Made by a program: the position numbers and the translations under genes. 64,000 bases of DNA from Pseudomonas sp. KU43P (GTDB lineage Bacteria; Pseudomonadota; Gammaproteobacteria; Pseudomonadales; Pseudomonadaceae), in assembly GCF_033095865.1 (NCBI RefSeq), contig NZ_AP019365.1, positions 626,001 to 690,000 of the forward strand, given 5' to 3'. Position 1 is the stretch's first letter. Every line of letters begins with the position of its first letter. Below are positions 8,428-16,541 of the stretch, piece after piece. The notes below the pieces were generated by a model. That model had not been told where the DNA came from and made no database searches. It was given only the letters and a program-made list of their open reading frames with translations.

Positions 8428-9285
8428 TCAGCGGCCTAGATAAACCTCGACCACTCGTTCATCCGCCTGCACCTGCTCAAGCGAACCCTCTGCCAGCACA
8501 CTGCCCTGGTGCAGCACGGTCACATGGTCGGCGATGCTGCCGACAAACCCCATGTCATGTTCCACCACCATCAGCGAGTGCTTGCCCGCCAGCCCTTTGA
8601 ACAGCTCGGCGGTGAACTCGGTCTCGGCATCGGTCATGCCCGCCACCGGTTCGTCGAGCAGCAGCAGTTGCGGCTCCTGCACCAACAGCATGCCGATCTC
8701 CAGAAACTGCTTCTGCCCGTGGGACAGCAGGCCGGCCTGGCGTTGGGCCAGCGGCAGCAGGCGCAGGGTAGTCAACACCTGCTCGATACGTTCGCGCTGC
8801 TCGCCGCTCAAGCGCGCGGCCAGGCTGGCCCACACCGACTTGTCGGTCTTCAGTGCCAGCTCCAGGTTTTCGAACACCGTCAGTGCTTCGAACACCGTGG
8901 GCTTCTGGAACTTGCGGCCGATGCCGGCCTGGGCGATCTGGTATTCGCTCATGCGGGTCAGGTCGAGGGTGTCGCCGAAAAACGCACTGCCGGTGTCGGG
9001 GCGGGTCTTGCCGGTGATCACGTCCATCATCGTGGTCTTGCCGGCGCCGTTGGGGCCAATGATGCAGCGCAGTTCGCCCACGCCGATGTAGAGGTTCAGC
9101 GCGTTGAGTGCCTTGAAGCCATCGAAGCTGACGCTGATGTCTTCCAGGCTCAGCACCGTGCCATGGCGCGCATCAAGGCCCGCTTCACGGCGGCTGCCCA
9201 GGCCGATGGCATCGCGGCCGGCCCCGAGGTTGTCGAAGACCGGTTCGAGCATGAATTCCGGGTGAACAGGGGGCACGCCTCTCAT
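8428..9285 (-). CDS. urtD: Urea ABC transporter ATP-binding protein UrtD
   Basis: LivG-type ATPase of 285 residues. The Walker A GPNGAGKTT lies near residue 75, an atypical signature LSHGQKQ near 190, and Walker B LLLLDEP near 212. The N-terminal 40 residues (MRGVPPVHPEFMLEPVF) are an extension before the ABC core and are common in UrtD. The frame stays open far upstream inside urtC. I chose the ATG at 9285 because it overlaps the urtC stop in an ATGA junction, a sign of translational coupling. Confidence 0.94.
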   Translation of the reverse strand: MRGVPPVHPEFMLEPVFDNLGAGRDAIGLGSRREAGLDARHGTVLSLEDISVSFDGFKALNALNLYIGVGELRCIIGPNGAGKTTMMDVITGKTRPDTGSAFFGDTLDLTRMSEYQIAQAGIGRKFQKPTVFEALTVFENLELALKTDKSVWASLAARLSGEQRERIEQVLTTLRLLPLAQRQAGLLSHGQKQFLEIGMLLVQEPQLLLLDEPVAGMTDAETEFTAELFKGLAGKHSLMVVEHDMGFVGSIADHVTVLHQGSVLAEGSLEQVQADERVVEVYLGR

Positions 9286-10361
9286 GGCTGGCTCCTTTTC
9301 TTCAGCAGGCCGACCACGCCCTTGGGCAGGTACAGGGTGACGAGAATGAACAGCGCCCCGAGGAAGAACAGCCAGAACTCCGGGAAGGCCACGGTGAACC
9401 AGCTCTTCATGCCGTTGACCAGGCCCGCGCCGAGCAGCGGGCCGATCAGCGTGCCGCGCCCACCCAGGGCCACCCACACGGCGGCTTCGATGGAGTTGGT
9501 CGGCGACATCTCGCTGGGGTTGATGATGCCCACCTGCGGCACGTACAGCGCCCCGGCCAGGCCGCACAGCACGGCGCTGAGCACCCACACCAGCAGCTTG
9601 AACCCGCGCGGGTCGTAGCCGCAGAACATCAGGCGGTTCTCGGCGTCGCGCACGGCGGTGAGCAGCCGGCCGAACTTGCTTCGGGTCAGGCGCCAGCACA
9701 GGTACAGGCTGGCCAGCAGCAGGCCGACGGTGAGCAGGAACAGCACGGCCCGCGTGCCCTGCGAGGCAATGTCGAAGCCGAGGATGGTGCGAAAGCTGGT
9801 GAAGCCGTTGTTGCCGCCAAAGCCGGTTTCGTTGCGGAAGAACAGCAGCATGCCGGCGAAGGTCAGGGCCTGGGTCATGATCGAGAAGTACACGCCCTTG
9901 ATCCGCGAACGGAAGGCGAAGAAGCCGAACACCAGCGCCAGCAAGCCGGGCGCCAGCACCACCAGGCACATGGCCCAGGCAAAGTGCTGGGTGCCGGCCC
10001 AGTACCAGGGCAATTCGCTCCATGACAGGAAGGTCATGAACCCCGGTAACCCATCGCCGGCAGCCTGGCGCATCAGGTACATGCCCATGGCGTAGCCGCC
10101 CAGGGCGAAGAACAGGCCGTGGCCCAGCGACAACAGCCCGGCATACCCCCAGACCAGGTCCAGGGCGAGCGCGACGATGGCGTAGCAGAGGATCTTGCCG
10201 ACCAGCGTCAGGGTATAGGCCGACACCTGCAGTGCATGGCCTGCCGGTAACAGCGACAACAGCGCCATGGCCAGCAACAGCAGCACCACGACAGTGCCGA
10301 TGGCCAAGGTCAGGCGCGGCCCGGCTTTTTGCGAAGCAGTGACAAGCAGTGGCTGGTTCAT
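9282..10361 (-). CDS. urtC: Urea ABC transporter permease UrtC
   Basis: LivM-type inner-membrane permease of 359 residues with about ten helices. It forms the translocation channel with UrtB. Family features include DLVWGYAGLLSLGHGLFFALGGYAMGMYLM near residues 70-100 and the late LGGRGTLIGPLLGAGLVNGMKSW region. It is coupled at both ends: its ATG overlaps the urtB stop at 10361, and its stop overlaps the urtD start at 9285. Confidence 0.94.
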   Translation of the reverse strand: MNQPLLVTASQKAGPRLTLAIGTVVVLLLLAMALLSLLPAGHALQVSAYTLTLVGKILCYAIVALALDLVWGYAGLLSLGHGLFFALGGYAMGMYLMRQAAGDGLPGFMTFLSWSELPWYWAGTQHFAWAMCLVVLAPGLLALVFGFFAFRSRIKGVYFSIMTQALTFAGMLLFFRNETGFGGNNGFTSFRTILGFDIASQGTRAVLFLLTVGLLLASLYLCWRLTRSKFGRLLTAVRDAENRLMFCGYDPRGFKLLVWVLSAVLCGLAGALYVPQVGIINPSEMSPTNSIEAAVWVALGGRGTLIGPLLGAGLVNGMKSWFTVAFPEFWLFFLGALFILVTLYLPKGVVGLLKKRSQP

Positions 10362-11848
10362 CAGTCGATTACCCGTCCCTTGAGGGCGAACAGGCCTTGC
10401 GGGCGCTTCTGGATGAACAGAATGATCAACGCAAGGATGAGGATCTTGCCGAGTACCGCGCCGATCTGCGGCTCCAGCAACTTGTTGGCTATCCCTAAGC
10501 CAAAGGCCGCCCAGAGGCTACCGGCCAGTTGCCCGACACCGCCGAGCACCACCACCAGGAACGAATCGATGATGTAGCTCTGGCCCAGGTCCGGGCCGAC
10601 GTTGCCGACCTGGCTCAGGGCCACGCCGCCGAGCCCGGCGATGCCGGAGCCGAGACCGAAGGCGAGCATGTCGACGCGCCCGGTGGGCACCCCGCAGCAG
10701 GCTGCCATGTTGCGGTTCTGGGTGACCGCGCGCACGTTCAGGCCAAGCCGTGTGCGGTTGAGCAGCAACCAGGTGAGCAGCACCACGGCCAGGGCGAAGC
10801 CGATGATCACCAGGCGGTTGTAGGGCAGCACCAGGTTGGGCAGCAGCTGGATGCCACCGGACAGCCAGGCCGGGTTGCTCACCTCGACGTTCTGCGCGCC
10901 GAACAGCAGGCGGATGGCCTGGATCAGGATCAGGCTGATGCCCCAGGTCGCCAGCAGGGTTTCCAGCGGGCGGCCGTAGAGGTGGCGGATCACCGTGCGC
11001 TCCAGCGCCATCCCCACCCCGGCGCTGACGGCGAAGGCCACCGGCAGGGCGATCAACGGGTAGAACTCGATGGCGCCGGGCGCGTAGCGTTGCAGCAGCA
11101 CCTGGACCATGTAGGTGCTGTAGGCCCCCAGCATCAGCATTTCGCCGTGGGCCATGTTGATGACCCCGAGCAGGCCGAAGGTGATCGCCAGGCCCAATGC
11201 AGCCAGCAGCAGGATCGAGCCCAGCGACAGGCCGCTGAAGGCCTGGCCGAGCAGTTCGCCGACCAATAGCTTGCGTTTGACCTGGGCCAGGCTGGTCTCG
11301 GCGGCGGTGCGCACATTGGCGTCGGTTTCGGCGCCCGGTTGCAGCAGGGCTTCCAGGCGGGTGCGGGCCAGTGGATCGCCGGTTTCACCCAGAAGGCGCA
11401 CGGCGGCCAGGCGCACCGCAGGCTCGCTGGCGCCCAGTTGCAGGTTGGCCAGGGCGAGGGCGAGGGCGGCATGCACGGCGGGGTCTTGTTCGCTGGCGAA
11501 GCGCCGGTCGAGGAAGGCCATCTGCGCGGGCTGGGCGCTCTTCTGCAACTGCTGGGCAGCGGCCAGGCGCGTTTCGCCGCTGACGCTGAGCAACTGATGG
11601 CTGGCCAGGGCGTTGTCGATCAGGCCGCGCAGGCGGTTGTTCAGGCGCACCTTGCGGGTGTCGCCTTCGGCGATACGGCCCTGGCGCAGGTTTTCCAGCA
11701 GCGTCAGGCGTGCGGGGTCGGGTTGCGCCGCCCAGCCTTCGAGCAGGGTGGCCTGCTCGGCGGGCTTGGCGGTGAGGAAGAATTCGCCTTCGCTGGCTTG
11801 GGTTGCCAGGGGGAGCAAGAAGAGGAGGGTGAGCAGGAGTCTGAGCAT
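10361..11848 (-). CDS. urtB: Urea ABC transporter permease UrtB, with periplasmic N-domain
   Basis: LivH-type permease of 495 residues. A signal-peptide-like N-terminus (MLRLLLTLLFLLPLATQASE) is followed by about 190 residues of helical-repeat-like sequence (for example DPAVHAALALALANLQLGAS). The membrane part starts near residue 200 (GLSLGSILLLAALGLAITFGLLG). Large UrtB proteins with such an extra-membrane domain are known in Pseudomonas; the role of the domain is unclear. The frame is open upstream into a REP, so I placed the start at the ATG at 11848 that begins the signal sequence. Confidence 0.93.
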   Translation of the reverse strand: MLRLLLTLLFLLPLATQASEGEFFLTAKPAEQATLLEGWAAQPDPARLTLLENLRQGRIAEGDTRKVRLNNRLRGLIDNALASHQLLSVSGETRLAAAQQLQKSAQPAQMAFLDRRFASEQDPAVHAALALALANLQLGASEPAVRLAAVRLLGETGDPLARTRLEALLQPGAETDANVRTAAETSLAQVKRKLLVGELLGQAFSGLSLGSILLLAALGLAITFGLLGVINMAHGEMLMLGAYSTYMVQVLLQRYAPGAIEFYPLIALPVAFAVSAGVGMALERTVIRHLYGRPLETLLATWGISLILIQAIRLLFGAQNVEVSNPAWLSGGIQLLPNLVLPYNRLVIIGFALAVVLLTWLLLNRTRLGLNVRAVTQNRNMAACCGVPTGRVDMLAFGLGSGIAGLGGVALSQVGNVGPDLGQSYIIDSFLVVVLGGVGQLAGSLWAAFGLGIANKLLEPQIGAVLGKILILALIILFIQKRPQGLFALKGRVID

Positions 11849-11879
11849 GCGGGCAATCCTGGAAATCGGCGGTGGATTC

Positions 11880-11953
11880 ATCGCCGGCAAGCCGGCTCCC
11901 ACAGGTTCGGTAGTGTTCTCGGACCCTGTGGGAGCTGGTTTGCCAGCGATTGG
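11880..11953. repeat. Inverted REP pair between urtA and urtB
   Basis: A forward REP (ATCGCCGGCAAGCCGG) and a diverged inverted copy (GTGGGAGCTGGTTTGCCAGCGA) face each other in the 128-bp gap. They lie within the operon, downstream of urtA. REP hairpins here could leave more urtA mRNA, which fits the higher need for a binding protein. Confidence 0.9.
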
Positions 11954-11976
11954 GCTGCGCAGCAGCCCCAGTGCAC

Positions 11977-13242
11977 TCAGTTACCTTTCACCGCGTAATC
12001 GGGCCGCTTGTCGTTGCCCGGAATGAACGGGCTCCACGGCTGTGCCCGCAATGGCTGCTCGGTCTCCCAGACCACACTGAACTGCCCGTCATCCTGGATC
12101 TCGCCGATCATCACCGGCTTGTGCAGGTGGTGGTTGGTTTTGTCCATGGTCAGGGTGAAGCCCGACGGCGCCTTGAAGCTCTGCCCGGCCAGCGCCTCGC
12201 GGACCTTGTCGACATCGGTGGACTTGGCTTTCTCCGCCGCCTGCGCCCACATGTGGATGCCCACATAGGTTGCCTCCATCGGGTCGTTGGTCACGGCCTT
12301 GTCGGCACCTGGCAGGTTCTTGGCCTTGGCGTAGGCCTTCCAGTCGGCGACGAACTTCTGGTTGACCGGGTTATCCACCGATTCGAAGTAGTTCCACGCC
12401 GCCAGGTGGCCTACCAACGGCTTGGTGTCGATGCCGCGCAGCTCTTCTTCGCCCACCGAGAACGCCACCACCGGCACGTCGGTGGCCTTCAGGCCCTGGT
12501 TGGCCAGTTCCTTGTAGAACGGCACGTTCGAGTCGCCGTTGACGGTGGAGATGACCGCGGTCTTGCCGCCAGCGGAGAACTTCTTGATGTTGGCGACGAT
12601 GGTTTGGTAATCGGCGTGGCCGAACGGCGTGTAAACCTCCTCGATGTCCTTGTCGGCCACGCCTTTGCTGTGCAGGAAGGCGCGCAGGATCTTGTTGGTG
12701 GTGCGCGGGTAGACGTAGTCGGTTCCCAGCAGGAAGAAGCGCTTGGCACTGCCGCCGTCTTCGCTCATCAGGTATTCCACGGCCGGAATGGCCTGCTGGT
12801 TGGGGGCGGCGCCGGTGTAGAACACGTTCGGCGACATCTCTTCACCTTCGTACTGCACCGGGTAGAACAGCAGGCCGTTGAGTTCCTCGAACACCGGCAG
12901 CACGGATTTGCGCGATACCGAGGTCCAGCAGCCGAACACCACCGCGACCTTGTCCTGGGTCAGCAGCTGGCGGCTTTTTTCAGCGAACAGCGGCCAGTTG
13001 GAGGCCGGGTCGACCACCACCGGCTCCAGCAGCTTGCCGTTGACCCCGCCCTTGGCGTTGATCTCGTCGATGGTCATCAGCGCCATGTCTTTGAGTGAGG
13101 TCTCGGAGATCGCCATGGTGCCCGACAGTGAATGCAGGATGCCGACCTTGATGGTTTCGGCGGCCTGGATGCTCCAGCTCAGGCCCATCGCCGCGATTGA
13201 TGCGCTGAGGGTAAAAGCCTTGATCAGACTGCGACGCTTCAT
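11977..13242 (-). CDS. urtA: Urea ABC transporter substrate-binding protein UrtA
   Basis: Periplasmic urea-binding protein of 421 residues, type-1 binding fold of the amide/urea branch (peripla_BP_5). The signal peptide begins MKRRSLIKAF and runs to about residue 28 (IQAAE); the twin arginine before a hydrophobic stretch is Tat-like. Family hallmarks are IKVGILHSLSGTMAISE, then FGCWTSVSRKSVLPVFE and NVFYTGAAPNQQ. The frame is open 12 codons upstream, but the ATG at 13242 has a GGAGAG ribosome site and starts the signal peptide. It is first in the urt operon, downstream of a sigma-54-type promoter. Confidence 0.95.
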   Translation of the reverse strand: MKRRSLIKAFTLSASIAAMGLSWSIQAAETIKVGILHSLSGTMAISETSLKDMALMTIDEINAKGGVNGKLLEPVVVDPASNWPLFAEKSRQLLTQDKVAVVFGCWTSVSRKSVLPVFEELNGLLFYPVQYEGEEMSPNVFYTGAAPNQQAIPAVEYLMSEDGGSAKRFFLLGTDYVYPRTTNKILRAFLHSKGVADKDIEEVYTPFGHADYQTIVANIKKFSAGGKTAVISTVNGDSNVPFYKELANQGLKATDVPVVAFSVGEEELRGIDTKPLVGHLAAWNYFESVDNPVNQKFVADWKAYAKAKNLPGADKAVTNDPMEATYVGIHMWAQAAEKAKSTDVDKVREALAGQSFKAPSGFTLTMDKTNHHLHKPVMIGEIQDDGQFSVVWETEQPLRAQPWSPFIPGNDKRPDYAVKGN

Positions 13243-13292
13243 GTGCTCTCTCCGCTGAGTTTTTTTGGTGTTGGCCAAGCGGGTGAGGGCGT

Positions 13293-13308
13293 TGCAAGGG
13301 GTGTGCCG
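13293..13308 (-). promoter_or_regulatory. Sigma-54 (-24/-12) promoter of urtA
   Basis: On the minus strand the sequence reads CGGCACACCCCTTGCA. It has GG and GC with exactly the 12-base offset required for RpoN promoters and agrees with the GGCAC and TTGCA halves of the consensus. The predicted start is near 13283, leaving a leader of about 40 bases before the urtA ATG. Urea uptake genes are commonly under NtrC/RpoN nitrogen control, so the position makes sense. A possible NtrC half-site (TGGTGC on the plus strand at 13373-13378) lies upstream but has no clear partner. Confidence 0.75.
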
Positions 13309-13403
13309 AGTGGCGAAAGGTGCGAAGTAGAGGGGCTGTGCGAGGTGTTGGGGCAGGAAGTGGATCCAGGTTGGTGCTCAAGGTTTTAGCGTGCACAGGA
13401 TTG

Positions 13404-13507
13404 GGGCCGCTGTGCGGCCCGATCGCCGGCAAGCCGGCTCCCACATTTCAGTGCAGGGGAGCCCCTGTGGGAGCTGGCTTGCCAGCGATGGGCTGCAAAG
13501 CAGCCCC
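13404..13507. repeat. Inverted REP pair in an extended palindrome
   Basis: Opposed REPs (GATCGCCGGCAAGCCGG at about 13421 and a diverged GAGCTGGCTTGCCAGCGA copy at about 13470) are embedded in outer arms rich in GGGGCCGC and GGGCTGC repeats that also pair. It lies between the cycA stop and the urtA promoter, where it can end cycA transcripts. Confidence 0.88.
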
Positions 13508-13516
13508 AAACGCTAT

Positions 13517-14932
13517 CTAGCCGTTGCGCACCGCACTGCGCGGGTGGCGCTTGCTGCGCACGCCCTGGTAGGTGATCGCCAGCAACACGAACCAGACCGG
13601 TGTCACGACCAGCGCTGAACGCGTATCCGCCTCCAGGCTCAGCAACACCAGGATGAACGCAAAGAACACCAGGCACACGTAGCACATGAAGCGCCCGCCC
13701 GGCATCTTGTACTTCGACGCCTCATGCAGCGCCGCGCGGTGTGTACGGTACTTCAGGTACGACAGCAGGATCAGCGTCCAGACGAACATGAACAGCACTG
13801 CCGACACCGTGGTCACCAGGGTGAACGCCTCGACCACGTTGGGCACCAGGTAGATCAGCACTGCGCCGAGCAACAGACAGGTGCAGGAGAAGTACAGGCC
13901 GTTGGCCGGCACGGCACGGCGGGACAGCTTCTCGAACGCCCGTGGGGCGTCGCCTTCCTGGGCCAGGCCGTAGAGCATGCGGCTGGTGGAGAACACGCCG
14001 CTGTTGGCCGACGAGGCCGCCGAGGTCAGCACCACGAAGTTGATGATGCTGGCCGCTGCCGGCAGGCCAGCCAGCACGAACAATTCAACGAACGGGCTCT
14101 TGCCCGGCACCACGTCGCGCCATGGTGTCACGGCCATGATCGCGATCAGCGCCAGCACGTAGAACACGATGATTCGCACCGGGATCGAGTTGATCGCCCG
14201 GGGCAGAGTGCGCTCGGGGTTCTTCGCCTCGGCCGCGGTGGTGCCCACCAGCTCGATGCCGACGAAGGCGAACACGGCGATCTGGAAACCGGCGAAGAAG
14301 CCCATCAGGCCATTGGGGAACATGCCGCCGTCATTCCACAGGTTGGCCAGTTGCGCGGTGCGCCCGCTCGGTGAAGTGAAGCTGGTGATGACCATGTACA
14401 GGCCGGTGGCGACCAGGCCGAGGATGGCGACGATCTTGATCAGGGCGAACCAGAACTCCAGCTCGCCGAACATCTTCACGGTCACCAGGTTCAGTGACAG
14501 CAGCAGTGCCACGCAGGTCAGTGCCGGTATCCACTGGGGCAGGTCGGGGAACCAGAACTGCGTGTAGGCAGCGATCGCTACCACGTCGGCGATGCCGGTG
14601 ACCACCCAGCAGAACCAGTAGGTCCAGCCGGTGAAGTAGCCGGCCCAGGGGCCGAGCAGGTCGGCAGAGAAGTCGATGAACGATTTGTAGTTGAGGTTCG
14701 ACAGCAGCAGTTCGCCCATGGCGCGCATGACGAAGAACAGCATGAAGCCGATGATCATGTAGACGAAGATGATCGATGGGCCTGCCAGGCTGATGGTCTT
14801 GCCCGAGCCCATGAACAGGCCGGTGCCGATGGCGCCGCCGATGGCGATCAGCTGGATGTGGCGGTTGGTCAGGTTGCGCTGCAGGTGCTGGTCTTCAGCA
14901 GGGGGGGAAGAGGTCCGGGTCATTGGCTGCAT
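13517..14932 (-). CDS. cycA: D-serine/D-alanine/glycine:H+ symporter CycA
   Basis: Amino-acid permease of the APC superfamily with 12 predicted helices, 471 residues from the chosen start. The sequence is very close to E. coli CycA over its length, for example RNLTNRHIQLIAIGGAIGTG near the N-terminus, GAGYFTGWTYWF-type and GIELVGTTAAEAKNPE segments, and SAASSANSGVFSTSRMLYG. It imports glycine, D-alanine, D-serine and related analogues. Two ATGs (14932 and 14923) could start it, and neither has a strong ribosome site. The frame further upstream adds sequence not found in relatives. Confidence 0.92.
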   Translation of the reverse strand: MQPMTRTSSPPAEDQHLQRNLTNRHIQLIAIGGAIGTGLFMGSGKTISLAGPSIIFVYMIIGFMLFFVMRAMGELLLSNLNYKSFIDFSADLLGPWAGYFTGWTYWFCWVVTGIADVVAIAAYTQFWFPDLPQWIPALTCVALLLSLNLVTVKMFGELEFWFALIKIVAILGLVATGLYMVITSFTSPSGRTAQLANLWNDGGMFPNGLMGFFAGFQIAVFAFVGIELVGTTAAEAKNPERTLPRAINSIPVRIIVFYVLALIAIMAVTPWRDVVPGKSPFVELFVLAGLPAAASIINFVVLTSAASSANSGVFSTSRMLYGLAQEGDAPRAFEKLSRRAVPANGLYFSCTCLLLGAVLIYLVPNVVEAFTLVTTVSAVLFMFVWTLILLSYLKYRTHRAALHEASKYKMPGGRFMCYVCLVFFAFILVLLSLEADTRSALVVTPVWFVLLAITYQGVRSKRHPRSAVRNG

Positions 14933-15037
14933 TCCATTGAGGGTCAGTCTTTTTTTGAGAGCCGGGTAGGCTAACACGCGCGTCCCAGATCGGGGCGCGA
15001 CAGATCGACACGACTTCTGGGGCTGCTGCGCAGACCA

Positions 15038-15096
15038 ATCGCCGGCAAGCCGGCTCCCACAGACGTAAAGGTGGGAGCCGGCTTGCCGGCGATGAG
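15038..15096. repeat. Inverted REP pair upstream of cycA
   Basis: Close pair of opposed REPs with a loop of only about 12 bases (AGACGTAAAG), which would fold as one long hairpin. It lies between the stop of the PepSY gene region and the cycA start, and may separate the two minus-strand genes. Confidence 0.9.
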
Positions 15097-15118
15097 GCCA
15101 GGCCAGCCGGCAGAGTCC

Positions 15119-16486
15119 TCAAGCCTGGGCCAGCACCCGACGGCGCCGCACGGCCAGACTGTCCACCACCCACATCACCACCATCGACACTCCCACCAGC
15201 GGGAACATCGCCCCCAGCACCAGCATCACCCCCACCGCCGTCTTCCAGCGCGGCAGGTCATGACGCAACGGCGGCACGCCCAGTCCACCTTCCGGCCGGC
15301 GCTTCCACCACATCACCAGCCCGCTCACCGAGCCCAGCAGGATCATCAGGCACACCAGCAGGATGATGATCTGGTTCAGCGCACCGAACATCTTGCCCTC
15401 GTGCAGCATCACACCCAGTTCGGTCGCCCGGGCGACCGGGCTGTAGTCCTGCCAGCGCACATCGGCCAGCACCTTGCCGGTGTACTGGTCGACATGCAGG
15501 GTGGCGTCGTTGCGTGGGTCATCGGCGAACACGGCCACGGTGTAGACGCCGTCCGCAGTGGTGGGCACGGTGATGCTGTATCCCGGCTCGACCTTGCGCG
15601 CATTGGCCACGTCTTCCACCTGCTGCAGGCTCACCTGCGGCGCCGCTGGCATGTCCGACATGCTGTGATGCCCGGCATGCTCTGCATGTGCGCCCGATTG
15701 CGGCATCGGCGTGTTTTCCAGTGCCCAGGGCACGGTCTGGCGGTGGGCATTGTTCAGTTCACCGGCCTGTTGATCGGACTTGGGCACGTCATTCCACATG
15801 GCCGCCGGGAAGCGGTTCCACAAATCGGCGTACTGCTTGCCCCACAGCCCGGTCCAGGTCATGCCGCTGATCAGCATCAACAGCAGCAGGGCCGCCCCCC
15901 AGAAGCCAGTCACGGCATGCAGGTCGCGCCAGAACACTCGACCTTTCGCCCCCAAGCGTGGCCATAGCACGCCGGAGCCGTTGCGCCCACGTGGCCACCA
16001 CAGGTAGAGGCCGGACACCACCAGCACGATGCCCCAGCCAGCGGCCAGCTCCACCAGGCGATCGCCGACCGTACCGACCATCAGCTCGCCGTGCAGGGCA
16101 CGGGCGATGGCCTGCAGGTTCTGCTTGCCGTCCTGTTCGCCGAGGATCTTGCCGCTATACGGGTCGACGAACACATTCAGCTCGCGGCCACCGTCATGCA
16201 CCACGAACTGCGCACTGCGGTTGGCATCAATGGGGGGCAGGTACTGGCCGACATGGCCCTTGGGGTAGGCCTGACGCACTTCGGCCAGCATCAGGTCCGC
16301 GCCCTGTCGGTGATGGCCGGCTTCGACCACCATCAGGTCGCGGTACAGCAGCGGATCAAGCTGTGGCTTGAACAGGTAGATGATCCCGGTGATCGCCAGC
16401 AGGATCATGAAAGGGGCAACGAACAGCCCGGCATAGAAATGCCAGCGCCAGGCCAGGTTGTAGAAGGACACGCGTGTTCCACTCAT
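15119..16486 (-). CDS. PepSY-associated TM protein, probable metal reductase/transport helper
   Basis: Inner-membrane protein of 455 residues in the PepSY_TM family, with helices near residues 20-42, 165-190, 205-230, 375-400 and 420-445. There are two PepSY-like soluble stretches, one at about 70-130 (HVGQYLPPIDANRSAQFVVH) and one before the fourth helix. A His/Met-containing loop (HAEHAGHHSMSDMP) suggests metal contact. PepSY_TM proteins often sit beside TonB receptors and some reduce ferric or cupric ions. Here it follows the copper receptor by 55 bp, in the same orientation. The cupric-reductase role is inference. Confidence 0.85.
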   Translation of the reverse strand: MSGTRVSFYNLAWRWHFYAGLFVAPFMILLAITGIIYLFKPQLDPLLYRDLMVVEAGHHRQGADLMLAEVRQAYPKGHVGQYLPPIDANRSAQFVVHDGGRELNVFVDPYSGKILGEQDGKQNLQAIARALHGELMVGTVGDRLVELAAGWGIVLVVSGLYLWWPRGRNGSGVLWPRLGAKGRVFWRDLHAVTGFWGAALLLLMLISGMTWTGLWGKQYADLWNRFPAAMWNDVPKSDQQAGELNNAHRQTVPWALENTPMPQSGAHAEHAGHHSMSDMPAAPQVSLQQVEDVANARKVEPGYSITVPTTADGVYTVAVFADDPRNDATLHVDQYTGKVLADVRWQDYSPVARATELGVMLHEGKMFGALNQIIILLVCLMILLGSVSGLVMWWKRRPEGGLGVPPLRHDLPRWKTAVGVMLVLGAMFPLVGVSMVVMWVVDSLAVRRRRVLAQA

Positions 16487-16541
16487 GGGAACCTCCTGTT
16501 TGACCAGCTGAGGGCGCGGCTCGAGGCCGCGCCTGTTGTTG

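Noticed and set aside
8428..10023. UrtD as a 531-residue protein starting inside urtC
   Set aside because: The extra N-terminal 246 residues are an off-frame reading of urtC. The ATG at 9285 forms the coupled ATGA junction.
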